A DNA stretch of 13,047 nucleotides from assembly GCA_023228945.1 (NCBI GenBank), contig JALOAI010000051.1, positions 1-13,047 of the forward strand, written 5' to 3'. How positions within the stretch are numbered: position 1 is the first letter of the stretch; each line of letters begins with the position of its first letter. Of the stretch, positions 1 through 6,500 are shown piece by piece. The notes under the pieces were generated by a model. That model worked only from the letters and a program-made list of their open reading frames with translations. It was not told where the DNA came from and did no database searches. A program made the translations under genes and the position numbers. The DNA comes from Pigmentiphaga sp. (GTDB lineage: Bacteria; Pseudomonadota; Gammaproteobacteria; Burkholderiales; Burkholderiaceae_B).

Positions 1-339
1 CTCTGCACGGCTTCCTGCGAACCGGCGGAAATCCGCGTCTGGGACGGTGACTCGATCCGGCTGGGTATGGGACAGCAGTCCGAAGCTGTTCGGATATTCA
101 ACATCGACGCTCCCGAAATGGAGGGCCGCTGCATCCATGAAACCGACCTTGCCCGGCAAGCGAAGATCAGGCTGGCGGAAATCCTGCAAGGTCGGCGGGT
201 CGAAATCCTGCGTCAGGGGACCGACCGCTATGGCCGGACCCTGGCGGCGATACGCGTCGAAGGCCGCGATGTCGGCGATATTCTCGTCGATGAAGGGCTG
301 GCGAGAACCTGGGCCGGGCGGCGTGAGCCCTGGTGCTGA
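1..339 (+). CDS. thermonuclease family (SNase-like) protein, 5' truncated by window
   Basis: The reading frame is open from base 1 to the TGA at 337-339, so the true start lies upstream; 112 residues are visible. It matches the staphylococcal nuclease fold (OB-fold phosphodiesterase) along its whole length. Counting from base 1, there is a DGD motif at residues 15-17, VRIFNIDAPE at 30-39 and TDRYGR at 74-79. R31, E39 and R79 align with the catalytic R35, E43 and R87 of S. aureus nuclease, and D17 and D36 with its Ca2+ ligands D21 and D40, so the enzyme looks intact and active. Such small nucleases are common cargo of proteobacterial plasmids and ICEs and may be exported; no signal peptide can be judged because the N terminus is missing. 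The internal ATG at 67 would remove the metal-binding strand and is not the start. Fold call sure; substrate and location unknown. Confidence 0.88.
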   Translation, partial: LCTASCEPAEIRVWDGDSIRLGMGQQSEAVRIFNIDAPEMEGRCIHETDLARQAKIRLAEILQGRRVEILRQGTDRYGRTLAAIRVEGRDVGDILVDEGLARTWAGRREPWC

Positions 340-344
340 TCGCC

Positions 345-374
345 GGATCGTCCCGCCGAGGTGCGGGACGATCC
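345..374 (+). terminator. perfect 12-bp stem-loop after the nuclease gene (terminator-like)
   Basis: Bases 345-356 (GGATCGTCCCGC) are the exact reverse complement of 363-374, with a 6-nt loop. The hairpin starts 5 bp after the nuclease stop codon. No T-run follows, so it may act as a weak terminator or as a 3'-end RNA stabiliser rather than a classical intrinsic terminator. Confidence 0.55.
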
Positions 375-388
375 ACCGTCGGGACGGG

Positions 389-470
389 AGAGTAAGAGTG
401 CGGGCCGGTTGGCCGTGACGGATTGTGAGGCGGGAGAGGGGCTTCCGCCGTCCGTCGCGGAGCATTCCCC
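389..470 (+). promoter_or_regulatory. leader of the 471 gene carrying the AGAG..GGGCCGG box
   Basis: Bases 389-408 (AGAG, then AAGAG, then GGGCCGG) resemble the 19-nt boxes at 2875-2893 and 3451-3469 with one extra base. Further down, a GGCGG (429-433) / CCGCC (445-449) stem carries a GAGAGGGG loop, and the SD GGAG (459-462) sits 8 nt from the ATG. The layout (box, purine-rich GAGAG segment, SD) is the same as in the other two leaders, although the stem is less clear here. Inferred cis-regulatory leader. Confidence 0.4.
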
Positions 471-1028
471 ATGAGCCTTTCCCACCACACCACTTTCGCC
501 TCGATCGGCGAAATTGTCGCGCGACAGATCCTGCCCCGGCTGCGTCATGCCCAGAAGCTGCCGCTGCGCATCTCCTGCATCGGTATCGCCAGCGATGACG
601 AAAGCGATGACGTCGGCGGCTTCGACCGCACGCTCGTCATCGGCCAGTGCCAATCCCCCGAAGAGGCGCTGATCATCGCCAGCCAGCGCGTTGCGCGCGG
701 TGATTTCCGCGTTGGACAGGGCGATGCGCTGCGCTTTCGCCCCCGCGTCATGGTCATTCAGGACAACGAACTGGGCCTTGTCCTTGCCGGTGAGGTCCGG
801 GCCGGGATCGTGCTCTGGCAGCATCCGGTCGCCTCCGACGCCGAGGCTCGCCGCACCGTCACGGAGGCCAGCCGTCTGCGGGGCATGGCCTTCACGGCAT
901 CCGGGCGCGGCGATGCGGTATCGGCTCGTGATCTCCGCCACCGCGCCAGCCTGCTCGAGGCGCGGCTGGTCGATCCCTTCTGGCGCGAGACGACTGCCGA
1001 TCTGCTGCGGCTGCCACAAGCTGCCTGA
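471..1028 (+). CDS. hypothetical protein, 185 aa
   Basis: I do not recognise a family. The ATG at 471 has a GGAG SD at 459-462 and the frame shows clean GC3-rich codon use to the TGA at 1026-1028. The product is soluble: no signal peptide or membrane segment. The N-terminal third has a helix-like stretch (EIVARQILPRLRHAQKLP) then hydrophobic strands (ISCIGIA, RTLVIGQC), and the middle has further strand-like segments (RVMVIQDN, LGLVLAGEVRAGIVLW), suggesting a mixed alpha/beta fold. There are no cysteine clusters, HTH or nucleotide-binding motifs. A terminator-like hairpin follows at 1052-1074, making this probably a single-gene transcript. Its leader shares a sequence box with those of the ardB-like gene and the methyltransferase-helicase gene, which hints at common control. 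Gene call sure; function unknown. Confidence 0.78.
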   Translation: MSLSHHTTFASIGEIVARQILPRLRHAQKLPLRISCIGIASDDESDDVGGFDRTLVIGQCQSPEEALIIASQRVARGDFRVGQGDALRFRPRVMVIQDNELGLVLAGEVRAGIVLWQHPVASDAEARRTVTEASRLRGMAFTASGRGDAVSARDLRHRASLLEARLVDPFWRETTADLLRLPQAA

Positions 1029-1051
1029 CCTGTCGCCCCTTTCCATCCACT

Positions 1052-1080
1052 AGGCCCGGCCCCGCGCCGGGCCTTCTCGT
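1052..1080 (+). terminator. intrinsic terminator candidate after the 471 gene
   Basis: AGGCCCGGC (1052-1060) pairs perfectly with GCCGGGCCT (1066-1074) across a 5-nt loop, followed by the T-rich TTCTCGTTT. The run is interrupted by two C and one G, so efficiency is uncertain. It lies between the 471 and 1095 genes, which would separate them into two transcripts. Confidence 0.6.
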
Positions 1081-1094
1081 TTCAGGAGCCTGAC

Positions 1095-1511
1095 ATGGCC
1101 GACTACTTCACCCATTTCTCCTGCCTGCTCGACGTGGGCAGCCCCGAGAACGCCGCCCGCGCGCTTGATCTCTACAACGCGCTGGCGCGCGAAAACGCCG
1201 CCGAAGATCCGCCCTCGGACGGCTTCATGCTTTCGATCCAGCCCGAACATGGCGGCACCCAGCTCTGGATGCGCGATGACGGCACCGGCGATCCCGAGCA
1301 TGTCATCCAGTTCGTCAAACGCTGTGCCGCCGCGTTCGGCCTGACCGGGCTATGGGGGATGCAATACGCCAATACCTGCTCACGTCCGAGAATCGACGGG
1401 TTCGGGGGCGGCGCGCATGTCCTCGACCTCGCCACCGGCGAGACGGTGGACTGGATCTACACCGACGGTTGGCTTTCCACCGTTCTGGACGGGGGCGACC
1501 CCAATGCCTGA
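1095..1511 (+). CDS. hypothetical protein, 138 aa
   Basis: Not recognised. The ATG at 1095 has a good SD (GGAG, 1085-1088, 6 nt spacing); the stop is at 1509-1511. The sequence is acidic and soluble, beginning with a short beta-like stretch (FTHFSCLLDVG), a helix with alanine and leucine (AARALDLYNALARENAA), a central FMLSIQPEHGGTQLWMRDDG segment and a conserved-looking C-terminal block rich in glycine and aromatics (HVLDLATGETVDWIYTDGWL). No catalytic motif is evident. It overlaps the next gene by 8 bp, so the two are very probably translationally coupled and functionally linked. Both are the sort of small accessory protein found in blocks on alphaproteobacterial plasmids and ICEs. Gene call firm, function unknown. 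Confidence 0.8.
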   Translation: MADYFTHFSCLLDVGSPENAARALDLYNALARENAAEDPPSDGFMLSIQPEHGGTQLWMRDDGTGDPEHVIQFVKRCAAAFGLTGLWGMQYANTCSRPRIDGFGGGAHVLDLATGETVDWIYTDGWLSTVLDGGDPNA

Positions 1512-2148
1512 CGTCATCGAAACCACGGTCTATCGGCTCGACGAGCTTTCCGAAGCCGCGAAAGACAATGCCCGCGCCTGGTATCGCGAGGGCGGCTTCG
1601 ACTACGATTGGTACGATGCCGTCTATGAGGATTTCCGGCGGATCGCGGACATCCTCGGCATCCGCATCAAGAGCCGCACCGTCCGCCTCATGGGCGGCGG
1701 CGTGCGACAAGAGCCTTGCATCTGGTTTACGGGCTTCTGGTCGCAGGGCGATGGCGCCGCGTTCGAAGGCCACTATTCCTATCGCAAAGGCACGGCGGCG
1801 GAAATCCGTACCTATGCGCCGAAGGATGTGGAGCTGCACCGCATCGCGGATGCCCTGCACCAGGCGCAACGCCGCAACTTCTACCAGTTGACCGCCGAGG
1901 CGACCCATCGGGGGCGATACTATCACGAATACTGCATGGCGATCTCGGTCACCCGCGACAGCCCGACCTGGCAGGACATGACCGCCGATGCCGAGGAGAC
2001 CGTCATGGAGGCATTGCGCGATCTCGCCCGTTGGCTTTATCGCCAGCTTGAGCGCGAATACGACTACCTGACTTCGGATGAGGCGGTCGATGAGGCCATC
2101 GTTGCCAACGAATACAGCTTCACAGTTGATGGAAAGCGCTTCGGCTGA
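1504..2148 (+). CDS. conserved mobile-element protein, 214 aa ('antitoxin of TA stability system'-type annotation)
   Basis: The frame is open upstream to 1417, but the start at ATG 1504 is chosen because the product then begins MPDVIETTVYRLDELSE, the usual beginning of this group, and because a GGGGG SD-like run lies at 1491-1495. The start overlaps the stop of the previous gene by 8 bp. The N-terminal pattern (DELSEAAKDNARAWYRE, then YDWYDAVYEDFRRIADILGI) recurs in phage and plasmid proteins that databases often label 'antitoxin of toxin-antitoxin stability system'; I recall this label but know no experiment behind it. The protein is rich in Tyr/Trp (about 20 aromatic residues between residues 10 and 190) with no HTH, membrane segment or signal peptide. 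The C-terminal quarter is a charged helix (EETVMEALRDLARWLYRQLERE). No toxin gene is adjacent on the same strand, so an antitoxin role is doubtful. Its 3' end faces the toxin gene on the other strand, 17 bp away. Confidence 0.78.
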   Translation: MPDVIETTVYRLDELSEAAKDNARAWYREGGFDYDWYDAVYEDFRRIADILGIRIKSRTVRLMGGGVRQEPCIWFTGFWSQGDGAAFEGHYSYRKGTAAEIRTYAPKDVELHRIADALHQAQRRNFYQLTAEATHRGRYYHEYCMAISVTRDSPTWQDMTADAEETVMEALRDLARWLYRQLEREYDYLTSDEAVDEAIVANEYSFTVDGKRFG

Positions 2149-2165
2149 AACCCTTCTGCGCTGCC

Positions 2166-2549
2166 TCACAGAACCGACAGCAGGTCCGTCCGTGAGAAGT
2201 CGTCGCCGACGAAGAGCAACGGGCAGCCGCGTTCGCTGGCGACCTCATAGGCGAAGCAATCCCCGTAGTTGAGTCCGGCGGGATGAACGCCCTTGCCCCA
2301 GCGGGCATAGGCTTCGGCGATCCTGCGTGCCGAGGCTTCAGTGACGGAGACCACCTCGAACCCAAGGCCCTCGACCAGGGCGGCGATCTCTTCACCGACA
2401 TTGCGCCGCCCGGCGACGATCAGCGCCTCGGCCACTGTTCCGGCCGAGATCAGCAGGCCGTCTGCCGCCTCGATCGCCACCATGCAGGTCTCGGCCTGCG
2501 GCTCGTCCAGCACGATGGCCATCAGCGCCGAGGTATCGACGGCGATCAT
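2166..2549 (-). CDS. vapC: VapC-type PIN-domain toxin RNase
   Basis: The 127-aa product is a standard-length single-domain PIN protein (VapC toxins are Mg2+-dependent endoribonucleases that cleave tRNA or rRNA). It opens with MIAVDTSALMAI; D5, E41 (TVAEAL), D97 (NYGDCFAYEVA) and D116/D117 (FVGDDF) supply the expected acidic active-site set, so it looks functional. Its ATG overlaps the stop of the upstream antitoxin gene by 4 bp (ATGA), the usual coupling of a toxin-antitoxin operon. The pair is the only minus-strand coding material in the window and its 3' end runs convergently into the gene ending at 2148, without a clear terminator in the 17-bp gap. It probably stabilises the element in the host population. 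The cellular target cannot be told from sequence. Confidence 0.9.
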   Translation of the reverse strand: MIAVDTSALMAIVLDEPQAETCMVAIEAADGLLISAGTVAEALIVAGRRNVGEEIAALVEGLGFEVVSVTEASARRIAEAYARWGKGVHPAGLNYGDCFAYEVASERGCPLLFVGDDFSRTDLLSVL

Positions 2550-2803
2550 GCCGGCATCCCGTCATCCCCGTAGAGGAAATCCTGGCTGCGCGCGGCAGCC
2601 GCGCCGGGCAATGCCTTGCCCCGCGCCGTGGCCCGGACCCGCTCCATCAGCGCGCGCCGGCCTTTCGGGGTCGCCACCACGGCAACCGGCACGAGGCGGG
2701 CGACCTCGTGGCCCCGCCGCGTCAGGATCACCTCGTCGCCGGCTTCGGCCCGCTTCACCAGTTCGGTGAGCTGCCCCTTCGCCTCGGTGACAGAAACCCT
2801 CAT
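2546..2803 (-). CDS. vapB: Phd/YefM-type antitoxin partner of VapC
   Basis: The 85-aa product starts MRVSVTEAKGQLTELVKRAE and continues with GDEVILTRRGHEVARLVP, the hallmark of the Phd/YefM antitoxin DNA-binding domain (residues 1 to about 45). The remainder (residues 50-85, with a GRRALMERVRATARG helix) would be the toxin-neutralising tail. It lies upstream of the PIN toxin and overlaps it by 4 bp. On the minus strand an SD (TGGAG, 2817-2813) is 9 nt from the ATG at 2803-2801. The upstream segment holds two TGGWCCA repeats that are good candidates for the autoregulatory operator of the antitoxin-toxin complex. Phd-type antitoxins paired with PIN toxins are commonly named VapB irrespective of fold; that convention is used here. 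Confidence 0.9.
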   Translation of the reverse strand: MRVSVTEAKGQLTELVKRAEAGDEVILTRRGHEVARLVPVAVVATPKGRRALMERVRATARGKALPGAAAARSQDFLYGDDGMPA

Positions 2804-2842
2804 CGCATATCACTCCAGATGTTCTCCGCTATTCTGCACAAG

Positions 2843-2862
2843 ATGGTCCAGATAATGGTCCA
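2843..2862 (-). promoter_or_regulatory. candidate vapBC operator: two ATGGTCCA repeats, 12-bp period
   Basis: ATGGTCCA occurs at 2843-2850 and again at 2855-2862. The TGGTCCA core is itself nearly palindromic (its reverse complement is TGGACCA), so each repeat could bind a dimer of the Phd-like antitoxin. The repeats are 40-60 bp upstream of the vapB start in a locally AT-richer stretch. Promoter hexamers on the minus strand are not clear (a TTGAAG is present at 2868-2863 without a convincing -10). Confidence 0.5.
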
Positions 2863-2874
2863 CTTCAAGCCCCC

Positions 2875-2964
2875 AGAGCGAAAGGAGGGCCGGGAACAGG
2901 TGCCCCCGGACGGGTTGAGAGAGGGTCGTCCGGCAGGTGCCCCTTTCCCTCTCGGAGACCGATC
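2875..2964 (+). promoter_or_regulatory. structured leader of the antirestriction gene
   Basis: A 19-nt box at 2875-2893 (AGAGCGAAAGGAGGGCCGG) is 16/19 identical to 3451-3469 in the next gene's leader. Downstream, GAGAGGG (2919-2925) pairs perfectly with CCCTCTC (2947-2953), closing a 21-nt loop, and the stem ends directly at the SD GGAG (2954-2957), 7 nt from the ATG. In the 3451-3545 leader the corresponding stem has a different sequence but keeps pairing, consistent with selection on an RNA fold. No -35/-10 pair was clear. Confidence 0.55.
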
Positions 2965-3387
2965 ATGGCTTTGCCCGAACTTGCTTCCCAATCCGCAATC
3001 CGCGTCCCCGACGAGCGCCGCATGGACTTCCTGCCGCGCCTTTTTGGCCGGCGCCTGCTCATCATCGGCGAGCATACCGTCTTTCGCTTCATGGAGATAC
3101 TCAGCCCCGGCGATTACGGCGGCGGGCTCTGGGATTTCTACGAACGCGCCGGCCAGCCGCTCTATCTCGCGCCGACCTCAAAGCCCCGTTGCCGCCTGTT
3201 CTGCGAAGGCAACGGCTTCGAGGGCGAGGTCTCAAGCGATGCCGCCGGGATCATCGCCACGCTCTTCGCCTTCTCGCATCTTTCCTTCCGCTACGATGAC
3301 GACGAACTCGCCGAGGGCTATGGTCGCCTCTACGAGCATGCCGCCGATCACGCGGAGGCGGCGGCGATTTTCCAGGCCATCGACTGA
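2965..3387 (+). CDS. ardB: ArdB/KlcA-family antirestriction protein
   Basis: The 140-aa product has the signature of the ArdB/KlcA family (Pfam antirestriction PF03230): RMDFLPRLFGRRLLIIGE (residues ~19-36), FMEILSPGDYGGGLWDFYE, LYLAP, and the most diagnostic block GNGFEGEVSSDAAGIIATLFAF (from ~81), where family members have GNGF.GE.S.DAAGI. Length is close to the usual ~140-150 aa, so it is intact. ArdB and KlcA block type I restriction enzymes during plasmid entry, without imitating DNA in the way ArdA does. ATG at 2965 has GGAG at 2954-2957. It has its own intrinsic terminator (3393-3426) and shares a structured leader type with the methyltransferase-helicase gene that follows, suggesting parallel control of two entry-protection functions. 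The symbol is by family; klcA would be equally fitting. Confidence 0.9.
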   Translation: MALPELASQSAIRVPDERRMDFLPRLFGRRLLIIGEHTVFRFMEILSPGDYGGGLWDFYERAGQPLYLAPTSKPRCRLFCEGNGFEGEVSSDAAGIIATLFAFSHLSFRYDDDELAEGYGRLYEHAADHAEAAAIFQAID

Positions 3388-3392
3388 AACCC

Positions 3393-3426
3393 ACAAGCGC
3401 CCAGCCTGACGGTCGGGCGCTTGTTT
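3393..3426 (+). terminator. intrinsic terminator after the antirestriction gene
   Basis: ACAAGCGCCC (3393-3402) pairs perfectly with GGGCGCTTGT (3415-3424) over a 12-nt loop and runs into TTT at 3424-3426. It begins 5 bp after the TGA. It separates the antirestriction gene from the methyltransferase-helicase operon. Confidence 0.72.
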
Positions 3427-3450
3427 CATGCCTGCTTTCGCCACGGCTTC

Positions 3451-3545
3451 AGAGCGAGAGATGGGCCGGAAGGGGTTTGAGCCGGTGCGGTCGAGAGAGA
3501 GCGCTGCCCGGCTTGATCCTGACTTGCTCTCCCGAGGAATCCCCG
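3451..3545 (+). promoter_or_regulatory. structured leader of the methyltransferase-helicase gene
   Basis: The box AGAGCGAGAGATGGGCCGG (3451-3469) matches the one upstream of the antirestriction gene. A GAGAGC (3497-3502) / GCTCTC (3526-3531) stem with a 23-nt loop ends two bases before the SD GAGGA (3534-3538), which is 7 nt from the ATG at 3546, the same spacing as in the 2875-2964 leader. The stem bases differ from that leader while pairing is kept. Confidence 0.55.
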
Positions 3546-6500
3546 ATGAACATGATTTCCGCATCCGCGGCGGCATCCGCCACCGCGCCGCTTCCGTTCG
3601 ACCATGACGCTGAGACCGCGGCCTGCGTTTTCACCGCTGCCGGTCTGCTGCTGCCGCATCTGGAACGCGGTCAGCGTGTCGACGCCGCCACGCTGCGCGG
3701 CGCCATGGAGGCCGCCTTCGGCACGTCCGATGCCACCGGCGCTTGGGACTGGAAGACCGCCTATGATGCCTGCGAGGCGGCGACCGTCCTCTTCCTGCGC
3801 AAATACGGCAATGCACTTTTCCGCAAAGCCGGGTCTCCGTCGGCAATCCTGCCGCAGCTTACGAAAATTGCCGGGCTCCTGCCGACCCACACCCGGCGTT
3901 CCGAGGAAGCGCAGACCTTCCAGCAGTTCTCCACCCCGATCCCTCTCGGCTTCGCTGCGGTGACGGCGGCGGCGATCACGCACGCCGACCGCGTGCTGGA
4001 GCCCTCGGCCGGCACCGGGCTCCTCGCCATCCTGGCCGAGATCGCCGGCGGTGCGCTGCTCGTCAACGAACTGGCCGAGGTCCGCGCCGGCCTGCTTTCC
4101 TCCCTCTTTCCGGCCCTGTCCGTCACCCGCTTCGACGCCGCCCAGATCGACGATCATCTCGATCCCGGCCTGATCCCGACAGTGGTGCTGATGAACCCGC
4201 CGTTCTCGGTCATGGCCCATGTCGAGGGCCGCGTGGCTGATGCCGCCTTCCGCCATGTCGCCTCGACGCTGGCGCGCCTTGCGCCCGGCGGGCGGCTCGT
4301 CACCATCACCGGCGCGAGCTTCGCCCCCGACAATCCGGCCTGGACGGCTAACTGGAAACGGCTGCAGGAGCGCGGCCGCGTGGTCTTCTCGGCCGTCATC
4401 GATGGATCGGTCTATGCCAAGCACGGCACCACCATCGACACGCGGCTGACCGTCATCGACAAGCTGCCCGCCGAAGACCCGGCGGTGTTCCCGGCAGCGC
4501 CCGGTGTGGCGTCGGATGTTGCCACCCTGATGGGCTGGCTGGCGGAGCAGCTTCCGGCCAGGCTTCCCGTCGATCCCGGCCTGGCCGTGCCGGTGGCACG
4601 ACCGACCGCGCCGCGCACCGTGCGCGGCTATGTCAACCGCGCCGCGCGATCCGCGCCCGACGCGCCCCTTGCGGAACCGGAGGCCGTGCCGGTCGCCTAC
4701 GAGATCGTGGATTGGGAACCGGCCGAGGGCGGCCGCCTCTCCGACGCGATCTACGAGGAATACGGTCTTCAGACCATCCGCATCGCCGGGGCGCAGGCGC
4801 ATCCGACCCAGCTCGTGCAGTCGGCCTCGATGGCGAGCATCGCGCCGCCGAAGCCGAGCTATCGTCCGGTGCTGCCCAAAGACATTCTCGGCAGGCTGTC
4901 CGAGGCGCAGTTGGAGACGGTGATCTATGCCGGCGAGGCCCATATGGGATTCCTCGCCGGGGCTTGGACGGTGGACGACACGCTCGACAATCTTGCTGCC
5001 ACGCCGGAGGACGCCAAGGGCGCCGTCCGCTTCCGCCAAGGGTTCATGGTCGGCGATGGCACCGGCGTCGGCAAGGGCCGGGAATCCGCAGCGATCATCC
5101 TCGACAACTGGATGCAGGGGCGGCGCAAGGCGGTCTGGATCTCGAAGTCCGACAAGCTGCTGGAGGATGCGCAGCGCGACTGGTCGGCGCTTGGCATGGA
5201 GCGGCTGCTGGTCACGCCGCTGTCGCGATTCCCGCAAGGCGCAAAGATCACCCTGAACGAAGGCATCCTATTTCTAACCTATGCCACGCTGCGCTCCGAC
5301 GACCGCGGAGAAAGGATTTCCAGGGTCAGGCAGATCGTCGAATGGTTGGGTTCCGACTTCGATGGAGTGGTGATTTTCGACGAGGCGCACGCAATGGCCA
5401 ATGCCGCAGGAGGCAAGGGAGAACGCGGCGATGTCGCCGCCAGCCAGCAGGGCCGTGCCGGGCTGCGCCTCCAGCACGCCCTGCCGCAGGCCCGCGTGGT
5501 CTATGTCTCGGCCACCGGCGCCACCACCGTCCACAATCTCGCCTATGCGCAGCGGCTCGGTCTCTGGGGCGGCGAGGATTTCCCATTCTCGACCAGGGCG
5601 GAGTTCGTCGAGGCGATCGAGGCCGGCGGCGTCGCGGCGATGGAGGTGCTGGCGCGCGACCTGCGGGCGCTTGGCCTCTACACCGCCCGCTCGCTGTCCT
5701 TCAAAGGCGTGGAATACGAGTTGCTCGACCACGAACTGACCCCTGAACAGGTCCGCATCTACGACAGCTATGCCGATGCCTTCGCCATCATCCATAACAA
5801 TCTCGATGCGGCGATGCAGGCCGCCAACATCACCGGCGGCGAGGGCGGGTCCGGCACGCTGAACCGGCAGGCCAAGTCCGCCGCCCGCTCGGCCTTTGAG
5901 AGCGCCAAGCAGAGGTTCTTCGGGCACCTGTTGACGTCGATGAAAACCCCGACGCTGATCCGGTCCATCACGGCCGATCTGGAAGCGGGACATTCTTCCG
6001 TCATCCAGATCGTCTCGACCGGCGAGGCGCTGATGGAACGGCGGCTGGCAGAGATCCCCACCGAGGAATGGGGCGATCTGAAAATGGACCTGTCGCCGCG
6101 CGAGTATGTCCTAGACTACCTCGCTCATTCCTTCCCGGTGCAGCTTTATGAGCCGTTCACGGATTCGGAGGGCAACCTGTCGTCGCGCCCGGTCTATCGT
6201 GATGGCCAGCTGGTCGAGAGCCGCGAGGCCGCGGCCCGGCGCGACGAGATGATCGCCAACCTCGCCAGCTTGCCGCCGGTTCCCGGCGCGCTCGACCAGA
6301 TCATCCAGCATTTCGGCACCGACACGGTGGCGGAGGTCACGGGCCGCTCGCGTCGTATCGTCCGCAAGCGCGGCGGCGGCGTTACCATCGACCGGCTCGT
6401 CGTGGAAAGTCGCGCCGGTTCGGCCAACCTGGCCGAGACGCAAGCCTTCATGGACGATCAGAAGCGGGTGCTGGTGTTCTCCGATGCCGGCGGCACCGGG

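Noticed and set aside
345..374. attachment site or IS end
   Set aside because: A single perfect hairpin with no direct repeats, integrase or second copy in the window; best read as a 3'-end stem-loop.
228..1046. 272-aa minus-strand open frame
   Set aside because: Antisense shadow of the nuclease and the 471 gene; no motif.
3477..3545. TTG-initiated extension of the methyltransferase-helicase
   Set aside because: No SD upstream, and the stretch is the structured leader shared with the antirestriction gene; ATG 3546 has GAGGA at 7 nt.
3426..5237. 603-aa minus-strand open frame
   Set aside because: Antisense to the methyltransferase-helicase; composition (Arg/Gly/His-rich) is that of a mirror of GC3-rich codons, while the plus strand shows clear catalytic motifs.
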